This document shows, piece after piece, positions 1 to 10,245 of a stretch of 64,000 nucleotides of DNA. Source of the stretch: Agapetus fuscipes. Taxonomy: Eukaryota > Arthropoda > Insecta > Trichoptera > Glossosomatidae. Under the pieces are notes generated by a model that did no database searches, was not told where the DNA came from, and saw nothing but the letters and a program-made list of their open reading frames with translations. Location of the stretch: positions 15,634,820-15,698,819 of the forward strand of contig OX637352.1 in NCBI GenBank assembly GCA_951799405.1. The letters are read 5' to 3'. Position 1 is the stretch's first letter, and every line of letters starts with the position of its first letter. The position numbers were made by a program, and so were the translations under genes.

Positions 1-3
1 TAT

Positions 4-245
4 GGATATTAGACAAACCGTTTAAAGAGAGCTTGCATTATTGTTGATGTTGTGTTAGCGATTTAGTCACATCTTCAGGAAACACCCTCTCTGCACGACT
101 ACTGAGGATACTGTTCATAATATCACATGAAATGTTCAATCTATAGTCGTCATGCGGAGAGGGTGTCTACTGAAAGCGTTGGCTACGTGGCTAACGAAAC
201 GTCGAAAATAATGTGAGTTATCTTATCGCGGTTCGTCTAATATCC
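4..245. mobile_element. MITE-like element with terminal and internal inverted repeats
   Basis: The first bases, GGATATTAGACAAACCG at 4-20, are repeated inverted at 229-245 with one mismatch. Inside, a second inverted pair (about 85-103 and 153-172, around ACACCCTCTC) could form a long hairpin. There is no coding capacity. The left flank is only three bases inside the window, so a target duplication cannot be tested. Superfamily not assigned. Confidence 0.55.
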
Positions 246-715
246 GAAGAAAATAAAAAAATGAACTGTGTAGTTATTGTAATTGGAAAAAAATGGTCAA
301 AAGTTGTTAAAATATATAGGTACAAAGTATAGATGTAAAAAAAAAATGAAGAATTATCTTGGCATATTTAATCTGGTGACCAAATTATCTCTGTATGCTC
401 TTCCTCTCCCTTCTGCTCCCGTCCATTTCTTCTGCATTCACTGCAGGTCCATCCTCGTTGAATTCAATATCTGAAATTATTCAGTTAAATTGTATTTATA
501 TAAGATTTTACCATCAAATCATGTAAATGTTTTACTTTGATTAAATAAATTTATTTTAAATATGTGTCTATATTTATTTTGTCTTTCAGTCAATTCAGCA
601 CTTTCAACTGCCATGTAAATACAAATATTATATCTTAAAGTAACACTTCCAAGTTAAAATTTTAACATACTATTGTAAATAATAGAATTACCTGTATCAT
701 CTTCAAATATGATTG
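246..715. other. AT-rich stretch without recognisable feature
   Basis: AT-rich DNA with only short chance ORFs. I see no gene or repeat here. Confidence 0.5.
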
Positions 716-719
716 CATG

Positions 720-1660
720 CATGTGTTAAGCACACTTCTCAGATGAAGGAATAATGGCTCGCCCCACCAAATTTTGGGTTCACACTCAGGATGCGGTAAT
801 CGCTGTCGGACACCTTAAATCATATTCATGTAAATTAATAATGGATTTCATCTTAATATATTAACAGACTTATTCTTCATTATAATTTTACCATTTGTAC
901 GTTCCGGGAGTGGTATTGCTTCCTGCAAAAATACAAATGCTCAGTCTTTTTTTCTTTTCTCTGGCTTATGGATTTCAAAAAGGCTGCCATCTCTACAGCC
1001 AACAATGCCAGGAATGGCATACCTAATGAAAAAGCTGAAAAGATGTAGGTATGTATTATTTAATGGTACAAAACAGTTAAAATTTTACATAACGCAAAAA
1101 ATACAATAAATTAATTTACTTTTGGGTGACTTCCTGTAAAGCAGCTGAAGTTTGCGGGATTTTAATCCATTTCTTTATCACCTTGGGGTGGATAAGCGCC
1201 TGCGTTACTTTTTGGACGAAGTTGCTCCAGGACTTCTGGCTTAAATGCTTAGCCACCCACTGGCCACTGGCCGCTGGTAGAATCCACAGGCATTAAAAAA
1301 CAATGCGCACATCACCTATAAGCAATGGACGATAATTCACTGTAATAACATTTTTGAGGTTAGGTACCTACTAACTACCTATATTATATTTTACACTTCA
1401 AGAAATGTGTAAATTACCTTTGTTTCCAAAGAAATGCGTTGCGTCATCTTAAATTCGGTACGCCAGACAACGCTGTGGCAGGTTTCCACTCTGCGAAGAT
1501 TAGCCCGGTCGTTGTTCAAACTTGCATGCACTTCGTCCTCTTCTGCGGCGAGGAGGCCCCAAGGCTCCATAATTGGAGGCGGCATCTTGCCATAGACTGG
1601 AATTAAGTTGTTCCATCGTAATATTCTAAAATAAATGTACATTATTTTCACGTTTCACTG
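720..1660 (-). pseudogene. HARBI1-like (PIF/Harbinger) transposase relic
   Basis: Read on the minus strand, several frames together resemble a Harbinger transposase. From 1651 down there is a helical N-terminal region. Around 1130-1290 comes a segment like the one preceding the first catalytic block (VAKHLSQKSWSNFVQKV). At about 970-1025 is the typical first catalytic block (IPGIVGCRDGS), and at about 740-810 the second (SDYRILSVNPKFGGASH). The blocks lie in different frames with stops between them, so the gene is broken, although some gaps could be introns. The family normally works as a nuclease with a Myb/MADF-like partner. No terminal repeats were found. Known: motif order of the family. 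Inferred: that the separated blocks belong to one old copy. Confidence 0.6.
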
Positions 1661-1664
1661 TCAA

Positions 1665-2245
1665 AACTACATGCGTTGGAATTTCGTAAAGTAATTATTT
1701 TTTGGTAAGAAACACTAAATAAGTGAAAAAAATATTGCGAATTTATTTCAATAACATACCTTATTCAATTGAAATGTTTTTAAGACGTTAGATCGTACTT
1801 ATTTTCCATTTTCTTCGTCTGTCAAACTCTCTCACTTTTCAAAATGCTATCGACAAGAGGTGACGGATGAATACGACGTTGCCATGGAGACAGCCTTCCA
1901 AACAACGGAAATGTGCGCCCGTACTCTTGTCAGACAGCATTTTGTATGAAAACGCAATAAGTTGTCTCGCAAGCAATACAATTTTAAGTTTCGGTAAAGT
2001 ATTTTAAAACTCATATGAGTTTACGTAAGCACATACTCGCAAAAAAAGTTTCGAAACTTTTTCGCCGGAGGTGCTTTTCATGTTTACATACATTTTTCTC
2101 GAATACTCATAACTCATAGAATACTTACGAAAACCCGTACTAGGGGTACTGGCTACTTCAATGAGGTCTGCATGTGAATTGCCTTAGACAATATTGCCAT
2201 AGTCATTTTTATCCCCCCCTTTCCCTAGACTATATTCATTCTCTG
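1665..2245. other. Non-coding stretch upstream of the HARBI1-like relic
   Basis: No ORF of interest. It lies 5' of the minus-strand HARBI1-like relic and may include its leader or terminal region, but I could not define an inverted repeat. Confidence 0.4.
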
Positions 2246-2249
2246 GTAA

Positions 2250-2475
2250 TTCTGGTCGATAGCTCAGTTGGTAGAATGCTTGCATTCCATGACAAGAGCA
2301 TGAGTTTGAATCTCACAGATGTTGTCAGAAATGGTTTCCCGTTTCGCCTGTTATTTCAGACACAAAATAAAATATCAGCAAGGTTTACACACAGCCTTAA
2401 CAAGAAATGAGTACCAGCTCTCCCACTGCAACCGAAGTGGTTGGGGAAATGCCAGCCCCCTTGCCTGTAAGAACT
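2250..2475 (+). mobile_element. tRNA-derived SINE
   Basis: The head has a near-perfect pol III A box (TAGCTCAGTTGG at about 2261) and, about 40 bases on, a B-box-like GAGTTTGAATCTC. This is the spacing of a tRNA gene, but there is no acceptor-stem pairing or CCA context. The tail (GTGGTTGG then CAGCCCCCTTGCCTGTAA) recurs near 28982-29015. That recurrence supports a dispersed SINE family and not a working tRNA gene. Confidence 0.6.
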
Positions 2476-2811
2476 TGGCGACCTCCAGAAACCCATAATC
2501 ATTGGGTATTAATTGTGCATTGAAACTTTCACGGCCGGTTTTTGTTGACATAACAATCACTTTTTTCTGGCTATGTAGCCCGAAGCTTGTAGCAATGTCA
2601 TCAATGGGTATTTTTTTTCTTCAACAAAATACTTCTTAAATTTTGGCAATTTAGCCAACATCAATTGAACTATCCAAACTGACGATTTACAAGATGGCAA
2701 TGCTAGTTCCGATTTTCACCATATTTAGCTTAAACCGTGTTAATCCATCCGTTTTATTTTTTACATATAATTTTTTCCAGTGTTTTATATCTGCATTTCA
2801 TTTGTTCTCAG

Positions 2812-3110
2812 GCACCAACATTGACGACGGCTGGGGCGGAAGCGCCTACAATGTCTCCAAGGTCGCGCTCAGCTGCCTCTCCAACCTGCAGAGCCGTCAG
2901 CTGGCTGCCCGAGGAGTCGCCGTCAACTCGGTGCATCCAGGCTACGTGGACACCGACATGACCTCGCACCGGGGCCCCCTTACCATCCAGCAGGGGGCGG
3001 AACCCATCCTGTACCTCGCCCTGGATGCCCCGCAAGACCTGACGGGCGCCTATGTGTGGAAGGACAAGAGGGTCATCGAATGGGATAAGCCAATGGCTGA
3101 GGTTGTGTAA
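2812..3110 (+). CDS. Terminal exon of a carbonyl-reductase-like short-chain dehydrogenase
   Basis: The exon opens after a pyrimidine-rich acceptor (TTTGTTCTCAG, ending 2811) and runs to a TAA at 3108-3110. It encodes about 99 residues of the C-terminal part of a classical SDR most like carbonyl reductase 1. The catalytic pair is seen in AYNVSKVALS (Tyr and Lys), followed by the cofactor-side block VNSVHPGYVDTDMTSHRG and the C-terminal GAYVWKDKRVIEWD. CBR1-type enzymes are cytosolic NADPH-dependent carbonyl reductases. The exon is much more GC-rich than its surroundings, as expected for a host exon. The Rossmann half (TGxxxGxG) is not in the window, so upstream exons lie outside it, or this is a displaced exon. 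An ATG upstream at 2694 is in frame but belongs to intron sequence. Confidence 0.75.
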
Positions 3111-3344
3111 AATTGGTCTAGTTAATATATTGAATAATATTGGGTCGAGAACAGACCCTTGAGGGAAGCCTTTTAGATGTTACGTATGTTTCCTGGGCAG
3201 GTGCCTACGTGTGGATGGACAAGAGAATCATGGAATTTGATAAGCTGATGGCAGCAGTTGTGTAAAATTGGTCTAATCAACATGCATGATAATAGTGGAG
3301 TTAAATAATATTGGGCTGAGAACAGACCCTTGAGAGAGGCCTTC
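3043..3344 (+). repeat. Partial tandem duplication of the SDR exon end and 3' UTR
   Basis: About 130 bp from the end of the SDR exon through its 3' flank (3043-3172) recur in diverged form at 3200-3344, including the final codons and the TAA. Both copies end in the same minus-strand fragment that reads like a LINE motif (PQGSVL, at about 3137-3175 and 3310-3344). The duplication therefore occurred after a LINE scrap had joined the 3' UTR. Confidence 0.6.
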
Positions 3345-3429
3345 AAAATGTTTGCATGTATCTTTACTCTCTGTTTTATATTGCACATTGAGGCTTTGAC
3401 GACCAACGTTGACATTTCTGTAGTGTTTT

Positions 3430-4055
3430 CTGGGATCTGCTGTTATTTATTCATTTATTAACACAATGTACGGCTTAAGAGCCTCTTTTTACAATGAAAT
3501 ATAAAGCAAAAATCATCAAATGTTTGGGCGAATGCGGATGGGTGCAGACTGAAATCTGTTCAGTTGCTTCTTTGACTGGCCGATATAAAGTGTGGAACAA
3601 TAATCAATTCGGGACATCACAAAAGCACTCATAAATGTTTTAACCACACCCGGCGGTAGACGTAGGCCAAAAAATGAAGCGGCTATTGTTTTGTCAACCT
3701 GCTCCTCCATTGTGAGATTCCGATACAGCGTAACTCCCAAAAGTCTCACAGAGCTAGAAGGCTGGATCAAAATTCGTCCAATGGAGAGAGGTACCCCATT
3801 ATCCAGGAGGTGATCGCGCCTGGATGTGGCCGACCACATAAGTTCGATCTTGCTGGCATTGAGGATAAGGCCGTTTTCCTTCATGTTTTTGCGACCTACC
3901 AGGTAGGAGGTCATCCACTCCAGGGCCCCATTTCTCAAACCATATGAGCCCTCCGATCTATTTATCAGTATTTTATGACTAACAGTGTCAAAAGCCGCAC
4001 TCATGTCCAGAAGTGCTAATAGAGCAAGTTGTAGATTTCGCGGTAAAGAGCCCAA
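3430..4055 (-). pseudogene. LINE reverse transcriptase remnant (CR1/Jockey-like)
   Basis: A 179-codon minus-strand frame carries RT block A (LLDMSAAFDTVSHKIL), then EWMTSYLVGRK, and continues with the post-catalytic region (NGLILNASKIELMW, LLGVTLYRNLTMEEQ, SRIDYCSTLYIGQ). The central part that should hold the PQGSVLGP and YADD blocks is missing, so an in-frame deletion has removed the active site. The element ends near 3430 in an AT-rich tail. This is a dead, 5'-truncated copy. Confidence 0.8.
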
Positions 4056-4720
4056 ATCGCGTTATTTCGCTTTTATTTCGTAACGCGATTTTTACGTGGC
4101 TCTACTAATTATATATTCCGGTAAAAACCAAACACCTCCTGCCTTTTACACTATTTATATGTCAACTGTATTAAACTTATGTCACTCGGGAGTGGGAAGA
4201 ATATAAGCATGGCAACGTAGCATGGGCCATCTGATTAGGAACAGTCTGTTTGTTTTTTTTTTGTTACAAAATAATTTGATTACGTCTTAAGTGCGTGCAC
4301 CAATGTCACGAATGAGATGAGTGTGTACAATTTTGTTAAAAATTACGCCAACTGTTTCTAACCAATATTTTAAAAAGAGGCAGATAATGTGTTTAGCGTA
4401 TGGTCGGGGATTCCCGGTAAAATTAACGGTAGTGCTTTGGCGAACACTGCGTTCCATTCTAGTGTTGCCAACATAACGATTTTGTCGCTAGATTTAGGGA
4501 ATTTACTATTAAAGGCCGATTTAAACAGGGTCAGTCACTACCATCATTGCACTGCCGACAGCAACTGACTTGGCACTGCGATTGTGTATATTGAAGGTCC
4601 AGCCAATGAGGATGTAGGTATTCCCCTCCAAGCTTGAGTAATCCGGTTCTTTTCTTGAAATATCTGTGTAGTTGGTGCCTGCATGCGTGCAGCAATAACT
4701 GCCTCACTCTTTGATAGACT
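4056..4720. other. Non-coding, nothing recognised
   Basis: No supportable gene or repeat in this stretch. Confidence 0.4.
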
Positions 4721-4722
4721 GG

Positions 4723-5030
4723 CTACGTAGGCATGTAGCCCATGCTTTTACATGCCCAGCATCTATGGGTATTATGTAACCTGAACCGCAACAACTGTTT
4801 CATACCGTCGGAGTATTTCAGTTCAAAAGCCCCATGGCCACAGTTGCACACCTTAGCCATCACGGCTTTAACTAGGTCTCCCTCTACTTTCAAGTACTTG
4901 AGCCAGGCCCATGAGGAGTCCATCTCGACTCGCTTCCCTGATTTATTGCCGCAGTGCTTCCAGCGAGGGTCTTCTGGGTTGGTTAAGCCTGTGGCCTGTG
5001 GTCGTGCACAGGGTCAAGATCGCACTGCTT
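4723..5030 (-). other. Unidentified short minus-strand ORF
   Basis: Minus-strand reading gives a 66-codon ORF (4723-4923) and an open extension upstream to about 5000. It contains paired cysteines (KVCNCGHG and RCWACKSMG) that could bind zinc. I do not recognise the family. It abuts a LINE fragment and may be another transposon scrap. Confidence 0.25.
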
Positions 5031-5463
5031 GTTGGGTGATTTCGCTATTACACCTGAGATCTCCTCAATGTTAGTTTCATCAAAAACCCCAAGACGTGAA
5101 TTGCCACCAGTTATAAAACCAGCAGAACCCACGCCCAAGGTAGAGCGCAATTGGAGGATTCTATTCTCAAAGTGCGGCAGCCGAAGTCATGACCGGTCCG
5201 ACCCGAGTTCCGCCAGACAGGTTCTCCAGAAATTTCCATAGTTGAGGATTTTTAGCCCCAGAAAATTTATTACAAAAATAGATGGATTTTTTCTGGAGAA
5301 AAGTAGATCTGTACTCCCTCTGAGCACTGATCCACATGTCCCTGGTGCAACCTGGTTTGCCATTCCTGAAATTTCTTTCATGTTTGCGCATACTGCGCTT
5401 CAATACGCGGCACTCATTGTCAAACCAGATGGCACTTCTGCGATCTTGAACAATTTTTGATGA
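5030..5463 (-). pseudogene. LINE pol fragment between endonuclease and RT
   Basis: On the minus strand, broken frames from 5463 down match the linker typical of CR1/Jockey-like LINE polyproteins. First comes a basic region (MKRSMRKHERNFRNGKPG), then the YFCNKFSGAKNPQLWKFL block, and finally (5040-5100) FDETNIEEISGVIAKSPNK, which resembles the entry to the RT domain. Frameshifts separate the blocks. It may belong to the same element type as the RT remnant at 3430-4055. Confidence 0.6.
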
Positions 5464-5469
5464 ATATTT

Positions 5470-6090
5470 TGTTTGCGCTGGTTCCTTGTAGATTTATTAA
5501 AACTATAGTTGAAGAATTTCACTGTTGGATTTATTTGTTTAAATCAGATTATTCTTACAACATGTGTGTGTCACCAATTATCAAGCGGAAGTGAGGTTAA
5601 AAAAACATAGGGATTATTTTAACAAGAATTCCCTAGTATGGCAAGTGACAAAATTCATTTCCCATACAGGCATATTTTACCTAACATGATTTCTGTAGTG
5701 ATTCGTATGTGCAATAATAGTTTAGCCTGACATTCACAGATGTCAGTGATCAAAAAATATCCAACAATTTTTGTACCTCTAATTATTAGGTTCCGTGGAT
5801 TTTCCGGCCGGATATCTCCTCTTGTTTTCCCCTTTTATTGGCGGTGAGGCATTGCGAAGTTGTGAAGCGCGGGACAGGTAAAATGTTGTTGATTGGGTCG
5901 CGAAGTGATACTGCTGTTCTCGCGTCGTAATTTGCTCGTTATGTTGAATTGGAGCTAGAATTTCTATGTTTTATTGCTGTTCACCAAAACAGTAGGGAAG
6001 ACAAGTGTGTGACTCCACGACAAGAGGTTTTGGAGAAATAATTGAATGCAGTTCAATTCATGACACAATTGTCACTTTCCTTGACGTCTT
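5470..6090. other. Non-coding, nothing recognised
   Basis: AT-rich stretch without a supportable feature. Confidence 0.4.
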
Positions 6091-6099
6091 TTACCAATC

Positions 6100-6370
6100 T
6101 CTTCCTGCCTTGATTTTGGCACGGTCAACCTCAACTCCACATTGAGAAACTATGTGTCCTAGGTAATTCACTGTCTCTTGAACCGGTTGCACTTCTTCTG
6201 GTTGAGTTTAAGTCTAGTGTCCTGTAGCCGCCCGAAAACTTGCTCAGGTTTCATGAATTTGATAACAATTTGAGCGTCACATTCCTCCAAGCTTCGAACT
6301 AGCATATGCAAAGAGTGTTCTACTCGCATATCATACACAAGTAACTCCTTATCAATGACTGCGTCCACTG
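6100..6370 (-). pseudogene. Gypsy-type reverse transcriptase fragment
   Basis: The minus strand reads through the end of a Gypsy RT. ELLVYDMRVE is a degraded form of the YxDDILVYS catalytic block. It is followed by TRLKLNQKKCNRF and, after a frameshift, VNYLGHIVSQCGVEVD, which is diagnostic for Ty3/Gypsy RT. Upstream sequence at 6560-6770 (DLQIVASGQC) may be a piece of another RT but is too short to place. Confidence 0.65.
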
Positions 6371-6885
6371 ATGGGCAGTTCTACTTAGTTGTATCGAGCT
6401 TCGATCCACTTCTGACATTTTATCGTATAGCTCGAGTGAAACAACGGACGTTTTACCGTTCATCATCGCACCCCACCACACAGCTTTGAAAGCGTCAAGA
6501 GGTAGAAGCGCTGGCGATTGAGCCAGATTTGTCATCTTCCATTTAGCAATCCTTGCTTAGTTGTTGACGAGCGGACTAGTTAGACTGATATCCTTTGCCT
6601 TTAGTGTTGATTTCACATCAACCATAGTTTGGTCGATGGTCTGAAACCAGCACTGGCCAGATGCAACAATCTGTAAGTCGTTGGTGTAGGTTACGCCTAC
6701 AACTCTTGCTTCGCCTTGTTTCTTTAACTCTCCTAAGACATGACTCGATCCTTTGAGTCTTTTTAGTTACTCTGATCCGTGAGACTAAAAATATAATATC
6801 TACATATACGAGTATAACTCAATTTGTCCAATTTTGGAAATAGTCAATTATGGAACAGAACACCACAATGATAATTATCATCATA

Positions 6886-7614
6886 TCATATATTGTTACA
6901 GAATACCAAGTCATTTTCCTGAGTGAAAAAAGGCAGCAGATCCTTATCTCTTTTACGATAAAATGTAATATTAGTACCTCGACAAAGTAGATTTTTTTCT
7001 TTTAATCTGGATGCAAGTAATTCAGCGGATTCCTTTGAGAGATTCAGGTCTCTTATAAGATCGTTTAGTTCTTCTTGATTGAAACACTGCGGAGTTGCTA
7101 AATCTGCTTCAAAATCGCTGTCGTTTTCTGATTGAATTCTTTTAACTTCGTCAGACGTTGATGTTTCTGTATCATCTTCTGTCAGTTCGGGAAGACTGCT
7201 GAATGATGGAACGGGTATTTCTTCCAAATGCACTACAGGCCTTCTTGCAGAATCTAGATCAGGATATGTCCATTTGTGTCTATTGTTTCTATTTATGCCT
7301 TTAATATTAACGAGACAAAAATAGCAGTCGTCATGATGGTTCCGCGGTTCTCTCCAAACCATTGGTACACCAAACTTTAGGCACTTCCTCTTTCCAGTTG
7401 TCCACTGTCGCAAATGTTCAACACATGTTTTACATATGAAATGTGGGGCCCAAGATTTATCTTGATCTTCTAAATGAACGCCAAAATAGGCAAGATAAGC
7501 TCTTTTCAAAAAGTCAGAAATCGTTTTTCTGCTCTCTTTCAAAGTGTATTCACCACACACATAACAAAAAACATCGGGATGATTTACACAGGTACGTCTG
7601 CTTGTGGATGCCAT
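6886..7614 (-). CDS. Zinc-ribbon/ZAD-like protein of an expanded arthropod family, likely 3'-truncated
   Basis: A clean 242-codon ORF with an ATG at 7612-7614. The N-terminus has CxxC pairs at about residues 17-20 (FCYVCGEYTL), 62-65 (FICKTCVEHL) and about 97-100 (DDCYFCLVN), resembling a ZAD-type or treble-clef zinc module. A conserved WAPH and a Trp-rich CVEHLRQW follow, then an acidic linker and a helical block ending near VFCNN. I recall highly similar multi-copy uncharacterised proteins in many arthropod genomes, in which sequence continues well beyond this point. Here a stop follows at once, so the copy seems to lack its C-terminal half. Function unknown; a transposon-associated origin is possible because of the copy number. 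Confidence 0.6.
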   Translation of the reverse strand: MASTSRRTCVNHPDVFCYVCGEYTLKESRKTISDFLKRAYLAYFGVHLEDQDKSWAPHFICKTCVEHLRQWTTGKRKCLKFGVPMVWREPRNHHDDCYFCLVNIKGINRNNRHKWTYPDLDSARRPVVHLEEIPVPSFSSLPELTEDDTETSTSDEVKRIQSENDSDFEADLATPQCFNQEELNDLIRDLNLSKESAELLASRLKEKNLLCRGTNITFYRKRDKDLLPFFTQENDLVFCNNI

Positions 7615-7749
7615 TGTTTCAGTTTAGTGTCTTGATACTACAAAACGACCAAAATTTACACAAAATGATAGCACAACTTTACTTGGGAAAACTCAGTAAT
7701 ATACTAAATCAAGTACAGCCAAGCAGGTATAGAAGGATCTGGTCATAGG

Positions 7750-8485
7750 CAATTACAGGTATAAAAGTAATTAAGAGCATTGTATTGAGTAGTTCCTAGT
7801 ATAGGAACATTGGGTCAGGGACAATTCCAGGTATCCATTTGGCTAATTAGATTCTGGGAAATTTCTATTTTGATGATTAAGTACATATTTATCTCTTTAT
7901 TTGTTGTCTTTTATCAGAAAAAACTATATCATTTAACCTGTAACGTGTATCTCATAAACTAGAGCTGATAGAAAAAATCTGGTGGCATTTTTGGAATCAG
8001 CACATTAAAAACATTTAAAATCAGATGTTAGATTTCTGGCACCAAATTTTTTTTTTCATTTTGTTGGCCTGTGTTATTGTTGGTGGCCATTGCTACAAAA
8101 CAAAATGTTAAGAACTAAAGTGAGTTTAAAAATACAAATAAAAAAATACAGCTATAAAACATAAAATTAAAACAGAAAATATATTGTCCATATAAAAGTG
8201 TAAATTGTCCATTTCACGTCTTCTGCCATGTTGTTAGGTAGGTATTACAGGTAGGTAGGTAGGTATACAATTTTGATTTTTTAATTTATTTTTTATTTCT
8301 TCTTTCCAATAATTTTGTTCTTGTTCCAAATTATTGGAAAGAAATATTATAAACATTATTGATTATATTTTTTTACGCTATACCTCTTGTGTGGTGAGGG
8401 GAACATCACCATATTTTTTTGGTTCCGAAGCTTGACCCGCCTTGACTTGGCATCGTCTCCAAAACTAAGTTCCAGCAATAGGTAT
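7750..8485. other. AT-rich spacer with a TAGG microsatellite
   Basis: No ORF. A short GGTAGGTAGGTAGGTA run lies at about 8236-8266. Otherwise nothing recognised. Confidence 0.5.
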
Positions 8486-8487
8486 AT

Positions 8488-8874
8488 TTATTTCTTCCAG
8501 GAACGTTGCAATTCAACCTCACGCGGCGACGTACAATTGAAAAGTGAAGAATAATTAATAGTGAAATAATCATCCGGCATAATCTCGTCAGCGTTGATTA
8601 GGATAGGATTCTGTGCTCCTCCTATAAATATGCTACCCGGTATTGGGTTGTTCCGATAGAATCTCTGCCTATATGGCAGTGGTGTCAGATTATTTGCCGC
8701 CAGTGCAACAACCGTCTGTCGCAGGTTTTGAAACGTAACCTGCTCAGACTGTGGGATAAACAATCCCTCTCGTGAGACATTATTACGTCCAAACTTTGGT
8801 ACGTACAGTCTCTCGTTAGTCTTCACTTGCCCTATGGCGTTGATCACCGTAGTTACGGTGTCTGGTAAAACCAT
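8488..8874 (-). CDS. Unidentified 128-codon ORF
   Basis: An open minus-strand frame with an ATG at 8872-8874 and ordinary amino-acid composition (balanced hydrophobics, few low-complexity runs). That suggests it was once under coding constraint. It contains LYVPKFGRNNVSREGLF and an SLFNCTSPREVEL end. I recognise no domain, signal peptide or membrane segment. It lies between AT-rich spacer and LINE tails. It could be viral, transposon or host; no function is offered. Confidence 0.4.
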   Translation of the reverse strand: MVLPDTVTTVINAIGQVKTNERLYVPKFGRNNVSREGLFIPQSEQVTFQNLRQTVVALAANNLTPLPYRQRFYRNNPIPGSIFIGGAQNPILINADEIMPDDYFTINYSSLFNCTSPREVELQRSWKK

Positions 8875-8904
8875 TGTGGATCGAACTATAATCTAAGTTG
8901 CAAG

Positions 8905-9590
8905 GATATATTCATTCAAAGCTCTCAGATGTATGCCCACAAACAAACATGTGTAGTTCGCGCTTACAAATGCTGATTGTGTACTTACAAATAAAATCCA
9001 AACCTCAAATGAACATAAGCCCTGCAACTCTTGCCGACCTTCCCTGACACAGGGGTGACATTGGCAAAGTGAACCATTTTTTACAGTATGGGTTCTTACG
9101 TCCTTCCCTGTTTCAGGGAAGGACGGCAAGAGTTGCAAGGCTTATGTTCATTTGAGATTGGGTTTTTATATTGTAGGTCCACATGCGGCATGTGTTAGCG
9201 TGAAATTATACATATCTGCTTGTGGGAATGCATTTAGTATAAATCTTAAATGATATATATCTTTGCAGCTTAGATTAGATTAGATGGGTGGTCAGCCTCA
9301 TACCAACCTATAAGTCAAGGAATACGAGTAATAAATAACATTTAAGTATAAAAAAAACAAAACCTTAAAAAGAAATCTGTACAAAAAAGTAAAAAAATTC
9401 TTATGCAAAAAATGTAGCAAACTAATAAACCAACATTACAAATCAGCATTGCAGATTAGCCGCCACTTCTTCCTGTCCTTGCATACTTCTTTCATTTCAT
9501 CCAGAGTCATAACCTTTTTCATACAATCCTTTTATTATGACTCTGGATATCCCATTCACTCGCTATTTCGATAATTTGGTCCTTGTGACT
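8905..9590. repeat. Cluster of LINE 3' ends in opposite orientations
   Basis: Three pieces of one LINE family (compare 22575-23369) are packed here. 9290-9590 is minus-strand C-terminal coding plus the start of the 3' UTR. 9108-9289 is a plus-strand 3' UTR ending in the family's TTAGATTAGA tail. 8905-9085 is the remaining UTR on the minus strand. Shared words include TTGGCAAAGTGAACCAT and AGGGAAGGACGGCAAGAG. The pattern fits insertion of one truncated copy into another. Confidence 0.65.
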
Positions 9591-9594
9591 TGCT

Positions 9595-10240
9595 TGTGAA
9601 ACTGCTTGTGAGAAATCAGCATTATGAACAATGGGTCCATAGTCTCCTTCATTAGCTAGGATAGCTGTAACAGCTCCTGCTGTCTGAACTTGTATTGGCA
9701 GTGTTCCTCCCCATTTTTCTTCCGTTCTACCAGCTCAGTTCTTAGATCCTCAAACAATTTTCTTTGAATTACCGCGTTGTCTGGCCTCATCTTAATTCCA
9801 CTTGTTAATTTGCTCCTATTGTGAAGGATTTTTTTTTAGCCGTCGCAGGGTCTTCTAGTTCTACTTTCACTGGACAATTTATGCCATTCTTTCTAACACT
9901 CAGCCTGTGTATTTTATTTTATTTTGGGCATAGCTGTTGGATCAAATCTATTGATTATGGCCTTGGTAGATTTAATGTCAACTTCAATAGAGCTCAATAA
10001 TGCATTATTTGTTTGGACGGTTAAATTTATTTTTATTTTTTATATACGAGTATTTATTTTGTATTTCTTTTACAGAACAATTACAAAAACTTATGATGTA
10101 ATAAAGTTACAATATTAAACTTAACGCTTTACCTCACCAATAAAAAATACAAGCTCTTGTGCTTGGTCTATAAATCTATGATTAAAAAATAATGTTTGTG
10201 TTCCCATCCCTTGCGGAGCAAGATGACTACTCATCCCGTG
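9595..10240. other. Unassigned stretch
   Basis: Minus-strand frames around 9600-9820 look faintly coding (GGTLPIQVQTAGAVTAI) but I cannot place them. The rest is AT-rich. Confidence 0.35.
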
Positions 10241-10245
10241 AGTTG

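Noticed and set aside
2254..2330. tRNA gene at the A/B-box pair
   Set aside because: A box is good but acceptor and T stems do not pair convincingly and a SINE body follows; the related tail near 29 kb supports a SINE.
2694..2811. ATG at 2694 as start of the SDR protein
   Set aside because: The upstream part is AT-rich intron-like sequence ending in a strong acceptor, and lacks the Rossmann fold.
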